Shown here piece by piece: positions 56,501 to 64,000 of a stretch of 64,000 nucleotides of DNA (positions within the stretch are counted from its first letter, which is position 1; every line of letters starts with the position of its first letter). This DNA is from Prochilodus magdalenae (Eukaryota; Chordata; Actinopteri; Characiformes; Prochilodontidae). Location: the NCBI GenBank assembly GCA_024036415.1, contig JAMWET010003602.1:769001-833000 (forward strand). The letters run 5' to 3'. Below the pieces are notes generated by a model. The model did not search any database. It was not told the DNA's origin and was given only the letters and a program-made list of their open reading frames with translations. The position numbers were made by a program, and so were the translations under genes.

Positions 56501-59500
56501 TGGTAGTATTTTAAATTTGAGATTTAAGCCTTTAAAATATTATTATTTGATGTGTGGAGCTGCTGATATGTACATGCTACAGTAAAACAAGGATTTTTCT
56601 TCTCTCTGTGTCTTCCAGCTAGTGCTATAGGGCTACCACATTCAAGTTGCGGCTTCTACGTAAAAATCATGAAACGTGAAATGTCAACTTCACTCTCTAT
56701 AGTCTAAAAGTCACTCTCTTTAGCCAGTGCCAGTCCAGTCTGGGCTGTTTTACAAACATTGTGGGTCTATATGGCAGCCTCTGGTGGAGGACAAGATAGA
56801 TACACATAGATAAACATAGTTTTGTATATTATATTCTGTTTTTGCTCTAGATGCCCGTCTCCAAATCTTACACATTGCTCCTTTAATACATTTTCAATAG
56901 ATTCACACTCTATTAGACACTCCTACCTTGCTGGTCCACCTTGTAGATGTACAGTCAGAAACGATAGCTCATCTGCTGATGCGCAGTGCAGTGTTGGTCA
57001 TCCTCTAGTCTTTCACCATTGGTCACAGGATGCTGCCCAGAGGACGCTGCCCACAGGACTGTTGGTTGAATAGTTTTGGTTGACACTAAGGTGTCCAGCA
57101 GTACTGCTGTGTCTGATCCACTCATATCAGCACAACACACACTAACACACCATCACCAATGTCAGTGTCACTGCAGTGCTGAGAATGATCCACCACCCAC
57201 ACACTACAGAGAAACAGATGGACTGCAGTCTGTAACTGTAGAACTACAAGGTGCACCTACATGGTAATAGGGCTGTACATAGGTGTAGACAGAGGCATGT
57301 TTAATAAAGAGAGTACACCCATCTCCAACCAAATGTTAGGTTTTAATATCTGTGCTCATTATAAGAAAGTAATTCAAAGGCACCTAGACTTTTACTGTAA
57401 AGCCCTGAAACTGAATTAACAAGCAGATAATTTATGACTGTGGTGAAGGATCTTTGTGTGTCTGTCTTTTCTTCTGATCTATTTAGAGACTTCAAGAAAA
57501 GGTCATGGAAGGTAACCTGGACCCAAGAGAGACGGCAGTTGCTATGGAAGCACAGGTCAGTACGGGGCACTTTATGTTCCGGTAATTTTTAACAGTTCCT
57601 CTTCAATGAGCTGATTCACCAAGTTCCCCATGGTTCCCTTCTGTAGAGGAAAGATTTCCCGAACGGTATTCCGGAGTGTGGGACAGACGCTTTGAGATTC
57701 GCCCTCTGCTCCTACAAAGCCCAGGGTAAGAATCCCTCTGTGTGCTTCAGCTGTCAAACCCCACAGCTGAAGCCATACACACAGGCACTGCACTGATATC
57801 TTGGCGTGCTTATGCTGCCTGTCAAAAGTTTGGGCACACCTTGTGCTCATTTTAAAGTTAGTGAAGTGAGTAAGGCCAGAACTGTGGCACAGTGGGTAGG
57901 GCTGTCATCTCACAGCAAGTGGAGTCTGGGTTTGAGTCCTACCTGAGGTGTTCAGGGTCCATGCATGGTGTTTGCATGTCCTCCCTGTGTCTGTGTGGGT
58001 TTCCTCCTGGGGCTGTGGTTTCCTTTCACAATCCAATGACATGCAGCCAGGTGAGCAGGAGATGCTAAATCGCCCCGGGTGTGAGTAAGTGTGTATGTCT
58101 TTGTGTCTGCCCTGTGATGGACTCTCCTGCCTTCTGTCTAGCGAGCGCTGGGACAGGATCCAGCACACTCTGTGACCCAGAAGGATAAGCAGCTTAGAAG
58201 ATCGTGTGAATTTCGAGTCGGAATTGTTCACAGTGGTGGGAATCGGGCATCTAATGAGAGTTTAATGTCTCCCTCTGAAACCTCTTTTCCACCAACAAAG
58301 TGCCAGTGCTCATCCCCGTACTGGTTCCCTGGCTCTACTGAACCTGTTAGGAACAGGTCCCTATTTCCCCTGGTTTAGGAGCCGAGCGATTGCTTTGAGG
58401 GCGTATATTTCACCATCTAGATTCAACTCTTTCAGCGTCTGTGTGCAGCCCAGAGAGATCGTCCTTGACCGCAATTACATGCAAGATGGACTTGTGGTTT
58501 TGTTTCCCTCATTATGAAAGTGTACTGTTATAAGGCAGCACGTTAATGTTCATAATCATCTGTGGTGTCTCTCACATTACAGATCACCTGCACGTATTAA
58601 ATGGTAAATGTTTTGAATTGTTCACATTTTAGCTCATTAGAAGACAGACACCTCCCATTGAATGCACTTATTTATGAGCACATCAGCGGTGGGATACCAT
58701 CGTTCCCAAGTTCAGCTCAGTGCAGTTCATCATGCAGTGTGCCCTCTTTGCTGCTTGCACCAAGGGTTCCACAGTTTTCCAGCTGTGAACAAAAAAAAAA
58801 GCACAGGATGGTTCAGGATTTTGAAAATTGCAGAATGGGATTTTAGCATCGGCCAAAAAGATCGGCCAGGGTGTTATAAGGTCACATAGTACTCTTCTTT
58901 ATTTCAGACTGGCCATTACTTTACCATAATTAGCATTTAATAAACATATTGTTGCTTAAACTTAAATCATTATCTCTAACTTTACACTTAAGGCCACAAA
59001 CAATTTGTAAATTTGAATTTTGAATGTTAACGAAGTTAATGGAGCCAGACTTTTTTTTCCAAGCAGTTTTAAATTTAGGGATGAACTGACAAGGTTTTGT
59101 TCTGGCATTATTAGGAAGATTTGGGAAGCTATTGATGCTGTTAATGAACACTCCTGTGTATTTGTAGGTCTGCTCATGGTTTGTCTGTCTGGCAGGAGAG
59201 GACATCAGTCTGTCTGTGTCTCAGGTGCTGAGCTGTAGACACTTCTGCAATAAGATGTGGCAGACAGTTCGCTTCACCGTTGGAGCCTTGCTGGACGTAG
59301 GAGCTCCGGTGATGCCGCTGCCTGAGGTAGAGCACAAACAAAGCATCCAAACTAACATGCAGCGCCTGCATAACGCAGGCTAGACGTTCCTCCAGGGAGA
59401 GGTGATCTACATATTCCTGAGCTATAAATTAATGATCTCTCTCCTCTGTTCTCCTGCTTTGGGTTTAAATATAGAACGCACTATGTCTCGTCTTATTGCG

Positions 59501-62500
59501 TCTTCCCTCTAGCCCCTCAGCTCTGTTTCCTACTCTTTCCGTCTCTCGAGCTTATTCTAATATACTAGACAGCAGTGTATGTTCGCATAGGAGGAGTGTC
59601 TAAGCAGCAGATGCATCAGTACATGTGTTTTAGCTTTTCAGCCGCACTGATTTGGTAATGTTCAAATCAAATATAATACATTTACTTCAATTCAGATTCA
59701 CCAACTGGCTGCTTCTTTAGGTACACCACCTTATGTCTACAGTCTGATTGCTATTTTATCAGCTCTACTGACACTGTTACTGTGTTCTTCAATGATCAGG
59801 CCCCGCACAGGACCACCACAGAGCAGGTATTATGTGGGTGGTGGATCATTCTCAGCACTGCAGTGGCACTGACGTGGTGGTGGTGTGTTAGTGTGTGTTG
59901 TGCTGGTGTGAGTACATCAGACACAGCAGTGCTGCTGGACACCTCAGTGTCATTGCTGGACTGAGTATCATTCACCAACCAAAACTATTCAGCCAACAGT
60001 GTCCTGTAGGCATCGTCCTGTGGGCATCATCCTCTGGGCAGCTTCCTGTGGACAGCATCCTGTTACCACTGATGAAGCACTGCACTGTGCAGCAGCAGAT
60101 GAGCTATCGTCTCTGACTGTACATCTACAAGGTGGACCTGATAAAACAGTGTGTACAGAGAGGTTCAAATCAGGCAGTTTTTGCAGCTTGAGTTTCTGCG
60201 CATGAACTTTATGGCCTGAACGTAACATTTTGAAACTTGAAGCCCTTTTATGATTTTCATGATATGAGCCCCTTAAGTACAATTCACTGTAAGATGGTGA
60301 TATGTGGTATTATTGATTTTAAGTCCTGGAGACTTCTGTCTTCTTTTCTTTCTTCTTTCAGATCGTTCCTGTGTCAAGGATAGACAAGTGGATCTGTTCT
60401 TGTCTCTACAGCACAGTGGAGCAGTGTGAGAGAGGTTTTGGGAATTATGAGCTCCACACAGTCACCTCCGCCCTGCACTCCTTCTGGCTCCACAGCCTCT
60501 GTGATGTCTACTTAGTGAGTTCTGTTCAAACACAGGAGTTTTGGAGCCCATCTTCTTTCGTGGGTGTCTATAAAAGCTAGTTGGACATTCCATTCCCAAA
60601 ATCCATATGGCACTGCTCCATCACCCTGCAGCTGTAATAGCCTCACTCTTCCAATAAGGCTTTCCACAAGATGTTGGAGTGTATCTGTGGGAGTTTGTGT
60701 CCATTCAGACAAAAATGCATTTTGCATACTGTGATGTTGGAAAAGAAGTCCTGACCTGCAATCGTTCTCTTTCACTTTATTCGGTTTTGTGCTTCTCTCT
60801 CTTCCTGCTTTTAAGGAGTGCATCAAGCCCGTGTTAAAGCAGCAGGCCACAGAAAGCAAGGGAGAAGGAAAGCTGAAGAAGCAGGTTGCTGCTGCTGTGC
60901 TCTATCACTGTGTCTCCACCTCTCTGCGTCTCCTTTCACCTTTTATGCCGTTCCTCACTGAGGAGCTCTGGCAAAGACTGCAGCCCTATAGTCCGAAGCC
61001 CAATACAACTTCAACTAGTGTGTGCCTGCAACCATATCCAACCACCTCTGAGCTGGTGAGCAAACGGAAATGAAAGCATATTGTCACTGTCATAGCAAAA
61101 CCTCATCACTTCTTTTCATCACTTTAAAACTCTGGCTGCATTTAAACATTCTATGATTACTACACCAATATAAACAGCTTAGGGTGACTTGGAATAAAAT
61201 GCAAGATGTAAAAGAATCTAAAAGAATTGCTTCTCCAGTTATGTGACAGTTATGTGTGAAGCTTCTAAATCAGTTTACATATGTCAGTCATAAAGGCACA
61301 GTAACCAAAACCGACTGGATAAAGAAAGATTGGAAAATGGTTATCTAAACGTGAATCAATTTTCAATCAATCAATCCACTTGAATGTTTTAAGTGGACAT
61401 CAGAAGGAATAATGTAGCATATTGAGCCTTGAAAGATTTGTTTTTCTCTTGTAAATGTACCTTCAGGGTTGGGATATATGCATAAGTCAAGTATCTGTAT
61501 TCAGTTATGTTGTTTAGCTACATTGGGTTATATTGACAGTACAGTTACAGTTTTTTACAATATTTTTAGAATTTTAAATCATAGTAGTTCCTTCTAACGC
61601 CTGAGCCTTAGTAAACTCCTAAGACTGGACTGAGTGAGTAGTGGACAGTCTTGGGTGATGAGCTTTACACCTTAACTAAAATTAACATAGCTACTGATTT
61701 TGCTCATTTTTTCATTCTACTTCAATTTGCCTAACAAAAATAATGCAGTGTTTATTTTGCTACTCTGATATGATGAAATGGGTCATGAAAGAACTTGAAA
61801 TGGGTCATTAAGAACAGGGCATTATGGGACTAAAGCAAACTAACTATGAGAGACAAAATAATGCTATGACTTTTTCCATGAAACATATTATCAAAAGAAT
61901 TACATGAACAAAATTGCCAAGTTTTCCCCATGTACTTTATCAGTATGTCTTCTAAAGGTATTCTGAATAAAGTACTTGTGATATAATACAGTAATTCTGT
62001 ATTACATTACTAAACACACTTGGGACTGAATGAGTTTTCAGCCTTCACTGCTTCTTCTAAGTATTCTGCCCAACCCTGATTATGATTTTGGATATATGAT
62101 ATTGCAACAGTGACTTATGGCTCAGAAGACCCTGCCCAGAAAGAATTCCTTTAACCAGCAGTGATGTTTTTATCAGCAGATTCTGTTGGCTAAGCAAAGA
62201 AAACTGACTGTTGTTTATATTACTGCATTGTGTTTCTCTGTTTCCTGAATTCTCTCTTATCTTTTTGTTGCCCACTTCCCACCAGGTTCACTGGCATTTT
62301 CCTCAGGATGAAGCTGATTTTCCTCTAGTTCAGGAAGTGGTCAGGGTGGCAAGGTCACTGAGGGCCCAGTACCACATAACTAAGGAAAGACCAGATTGTG
62401 AGTGCCATAAGTGTGTTTAACCTTTAATGCCTTTTTCCTCAGTCTCCTTTGTCTGCTTGAACAATGTACACAATGTTCAGTAGCTGTGTACAGTTCACAA

Positions 62501-62951
62501 TCTGATTATTTTGATTTAGAATTTGTAGCACATTTTTTGTTTTTTTTCACAGTTTTAGATGGACCATAAATGAAAGCTGATATTGTTGAGTATCATTTTA
62601 ATGTTCTAACTTTCCGAAATCAGCTCAGTTGAATCGTCACCCTCAGACTAATGCTTCATGACCTCCTGATGAACTGCTAGTAATTTACAGGTTGCCATGA
62701 AATGTATGTCAAACTCCCACAAAACCAGCAAATTTCTTCTCATAGTGTGGGCAGTGTGCACAGCAGACCAGGCTCAAACCCTCTACAGCTTCAGCCCTGT
62801 TATCTGCACTCTGGGCCGGGTCTCTAACCTGCACCTCCACTGTACTCAAGAGGACACTCAGTCAGTCCCATTCGCTTCTGCACCACCGCCACCTGAGGGG
62901 AGTCCCTTTGGTGTCGTTGACCATTCCATCCAGTTACACCTTGATGTTCAG
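41298..62951 (+). CDS. VARS2: VARS2, mitochondrial valyl-tRNA synthetase (27 coding exons, 3' end off window)
   Basis: Charges mitochondrial tRNA-Val with valine. Coding exons: 41298-41534, 41655-41736, 44140-44240, 46213-46334, 46806-46872, 47226-47323, 47480-47561, 47691-47810, 49181-49289, 49369-49457, 49589-49679, 50579-50706, 50950-51053, 51230-51311, 51467-51543, 52038-52125, 52783-52876, 54811-54881, 55459-55584, 55769-55873, 57487-57555, 57647-57725, 59196-59326, 60362-60514, 60816-61055, 62286-62397, 62746-62951. Each has GT/AG borders and the phases close without a frameshift, giving 1021 residues. Human VARS2 is about 1063, so roughly 40 residues remain beyond the window. Motifs: HLGH (165-168), editing-domain [10 protein letters not shown] (347-356), [15 protein letters not shown] (from 531), [16 protein letters not shown] (670-674). 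The Arg-rich N-terminus indicates the mitochondrial rather than cytosolic paralogue. Confidence 0.96.
42975..43130. mobile_element. MITE arm (family of 3770-4340)
   Basis: GGTTCCTATCACTGCCACG then TGGAGCATTTCATATCA. A sister arm in the same orientation is at 43895-44040, on the other side of the element at 43299-43811. Confidence 0.45.
43299..43811. mobile_element. MITE with GGCTGTATTC terminal inverted repeats
   Basis: Left end GGCTGTATTCAAAACGAC and right end GTGCCATTTCGAATACAGCC are inverted repeats. The interior is rich in GTAGTATGTACTG-like palindromes and has no coding frame. Located in VARS2 intron. Confidence 0.65.
45050..45776. repeat. Dispersed repeat segment in VARS2 intron
   Basis: The 45550-45776 part (AGCTGTTCCTGAACCTG, GGTATCTCTGGTTGGAGCA, AGACATCTCCTGTCG) resembles a very common fish interspersed repeat that I know only by its wording. 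Class not assigned. Confidence 0.4.
46213..46334 (+). CDS. VARS2: VARS2 exon with HIGH-type ATP-binding motif
   Basis: Encodes [17 protein letters not shown] and [13 protein letters not shown], the class I synthetase signature 1, with HLGH as the HIGH equivalent that binds ATP. Exon phase 0 to 2. Confidence 0.95.
48170..48420 (+). mobile_element. Possible Tc1-like N-terminal transposase remnant
   Basis: The frame [22 protein letters not shown] resembles the helix-turn-helix of Tc1 transposases (GVSVSPSTVRRRL type). Weak and decayed. In VARS2 intron. Confidence 0.35.
49181..50706 (+). CDS. VARS2: VARS2 editing (CP1) domain exons
   Basis: Four exons (49181-49289, 49369-49457, 49589-49679, 50579-50706). 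They carry [16 protein letters not shown], the conserved Thr-rich editing pocket, then [13 protein letters not shown], then [13 protein letters not shown], the conserved His-Asp segment. This domain hydrolyses mischarged Thr-tRNA-Val. A Tc1-like remnant fills the intron before the last of these exons. Confidence 0.93.
49822..50500 (+). mobile_element. Tc1-like transposon, best preserved copy
   Basis: Left end AAAAGATTAGTTGCACACAC. A 110-codon frame at 50020-50352 contains [20 protein letters not shown], matching the Tc1 transposase DESRF block. It ends with AATAAATATTGCCCATATCAG-type sequence. The frame is broken on both sides, so it is inactive. It lies inside a VARS2 intron. Confidence 0.75.
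51600..51845 (-). mobile_element. Tc1/mariner transposase C-terminal fragment
   Basis: The minus strand reads [18 protein letters not shown] then [18 protein letters not shown], homologous to the fragment at 1600-2060. It sits between VARS2 exons at 51543 and 52038. Confidence 0.6.
52877..54810 (+). other. VARS2 intron 17, no gene seen
   Basis: 1.9 kb of non-coding sequence. The stretch near 53700-53850 (CAGCAGTGGCCCTAA, CCTTGTGGGACTC) has the wording of a decayed fish LINE but is too short to classify. Confidence 0.45.
55066..55371. repeat. Minisatellite, 54-bp unit, about 5-6 copies
   Basis: Unit built of ACACTAACACATTACACTTA, CTGAGTTACTGTACACCAAC and ACACTACTTACAGT. Copies differ by single bases (CAGT or CAGC). 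In the VARS2 intron before 55459. Confidence 0.9.
55769..55873 (+). CDS. VARS2: VARS2 exon with KMSKS motif
   Basis: Encodes [20 protein letters not shown] then [14 protein letters not shown] is the second class I signature, the mobile catalytic loop, in canonical form, so the catalytic core looks functional. Confidence 0.95.
55874..56932 (+). other. VARS2 intron, no gene seen
   Basis: No conserved peptide or RNA gene recognised up to the MITE at 56933. Confidence 0.45.
56933..57265. mobile_element. Long-palindrome MITE, copy 2
   Basis: Shares GGTCCACCTTGTAGATGTAC, GTGTCACTGCAGTGCTGAG and CTGTAACTGTAGAACTAC with copies at 25783 and 59716. Confidence 0.65.
57873..58200 (+). mobile_element. 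tRNA-derived SINE-like repeat
   Basis: Begins with pol III boxes: A box TGTGGCACAGTGGG at 57883-57896 and B box GGGTTTGAGTCC at 57928-57939. It continues with GTTTGCATGTCCTCCCTGTG and GCCCTGTGATGGACT, wording common to fish SINE-like repeats, and ends GGATAAGCAGCTTAGAAG. Located in the VARS2 intron after 57725. Confidence 0.65.
59196..62951 (+). CDS. VARS2: VARS2 anticodon-binding domain exons
   Basis: Exons 59196-59326, 60362-60514, 60816-61055, 62286-62397 and 62746-62951. They include [41 protein letters not shown] and the segment up to LHLDVQ. The frame is open at the last donor (62952), so the final coding exon is to the right. Confidence 0.9.
59716..60160. mobile_element. Long-palindrome MITE, copy 3 (best preserved middle)
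   Basis: Runs from GGTACACCACCTTATG to CTGATAAAACAGTG. The inner part CACAGGACCACCACAGAGCA and CATCAGACACAGCAGTGCTG match the other copies. Located in a VARS2 intron. Confidence 0.65.
61056..62285 (+). other. VARS2 intron, no gene seen
   Basis: 1.2 kb AT-rich intron without recognised repeats or RNA genes. Confidence 0.5.
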
Positions 62952-62997
62952 GTAACAGAAACATTTCTGCAATCTAAGCAATATTGTTAAGCGATAC

Positions 62998-64000
62998 TGT
63001 CAGACACCCTGCAGATTCATACAGGATTAAAATCACTCCACAGTTATTACTGTCAGACTGTAAACACTACACACACTGCAGATTCATACTGGATTAATAC
63101 AAACCACAGTTATTGCTGTCAGACTGTAAACACACCACACACTGCAGATTCATACTGGATTAATACACTCCACAGTTATTACTGTCAGACTGTAAACACT
63201 ACACACACTGCAGATTCATACTGGATTAATACACTCCACAGTTATTACTGTCAGACTGTAAACACTACACACACTGCAGATTCATACTGGATTAATACAC
63301 TCCACAGTTATTACTGTCAGACTGTAAACACTTCACACACTGCAGATTCATACTGGATTAATACACTCCACAGTTATTACTGTCAGACTGTAAACACTAC
63401 ACACACTGCAGATTCATACTGGATTAATACACTCCACAGTTATTACTGTCAGACTGTAAACAGTACACACATTGCAGATTCATACTGGATTAATACACTC
63501 CACAGTTATTACTGTCAGACTGTAAACACTACACACACTGCAGATTCATACTGGATTAATACACTCCACAGTTATTACTGTCAGACTGTAAACAGTACAC
63601 ACCCTGCAGATTCATACAGGATTAAAATCACTCCACAGTTATTACTGTCAGACTGTAAACACTACACACACTGCAGATTCATACTGGATTAAAATCACTC
63701 CACAGTTATTACTGTCAGACTGTAAACACTACACACACTGCAGATTCATACTGGATTAATACACTCCACAGTTATTACTGTCAGACTGTAAACACTACAC
63801 ACACTGCAGATTCATACTGGATTAAAATCACTCCACAGTTATTGCTGTCAGACTCTAAACACTACACACACTGCAGATTCATACTGGATTAATACACTCC
63901 ACAGTTATTACTGTCAGACTGTAAACACTACACACACTGCAGATTCATACTGGATTAAAATCACTCCACAGTTATTGCTGTCAGACTCTAAACACTACAC
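62998..64000. repeat. Minisatellite, 66-bp unit, about 15 copies, continues past window
   Basis: Unit: CACTCCACAGTTATTACTGT, CAGACTGTAAACACTACACA, CACTGCAGATTCATACTGGA, TTAATA. Two variants alternate: ATTAATACACTCC and the one-base-longer ATTAAAATCACTCC. Other variants are GTAAACAGTACAC and TATTGCTG. It lies in the VARS2 intron after 62951. Confidence 0.95.

Overview
This 64 kb window is vertebrate nuclear DNA, almost certainly from a teleost fish and probably an otophysan. The reasons are spliced protein genes with GT/AG introns and fish-like proteins, dense remnants of Tc1/mariner, hAT-like and LINE elements, a tRNA-derived SINE, and a palindromic MITE family of a type I associate with characiform and catfish genomes (this last point is recall, not a search). 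There are no bacterial operons, CRISPR arrays or phage features. Most short open reading frames are chance or repeat-derived.

Five genes can be recognised. From left to right: ATAT1 (alpha-tubulin N-acetyltransferase, minus strand, 5' six coding exons at 663-5952, 3' part off the left edge). A non-coding snoRNA host gene of the SNHG32/C6orf48 type at about 8262-9920 (plus strand), carrying two SNORD52-like and one SNORD48-like box C/D snoRNAs, one per intron. The C6orf47 orthologue, with an intronless coding region at 19917-20837 (plus). PPP1R11 (protein phosphatase 1 inhibitor-3, minus strand, three coding exons between 38714 and 31378). VARS2 (mitochondrial valyl-tRNA synthetase, plus strand, 27 coding exons from 41298 to 62951, last exon or exons off the right edge). 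PPP1R11 and VARS2 lie head to head and probably share a promoter near 38.6-39.2 kb. In human all five loci are in the extended MHC region of chromosome 6p21-22, so this is a fish MHC-linked block that holds housekeeping genes here and shows no MHC class I or II gene.

The most unusual part is 6.7-19.6 kb. The segment containing the snoRNA host gene, with a flanking degenerate repeat of about 36-39 bp and a fragment of the C6orf47 promoter, has been copied into three units. Units 2 and 3 have lost both SNORD52-like genes by an internal deletion but keep the TATA box, pyrimidine-rich start, splice sites, polyA signal and SNORD48-like snoRNA. They share a LINE-tail insertion in the last exon, and they arose from each other by a recent tandem duplication of about 3.05 kb whose junction shows 5 bp of microhomology.

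The rest is intron or intergenic DNA with transposon remnants and simple repeats. It includes a 54-bp minisatellite in a VARS2 intron (55.07-55.37 kb) and a 66-bp minisatellite running off the right edge (63.0-64.0 kb). All calls come from reading the sequence. No similarity search, RNA evidence or folding program was available.
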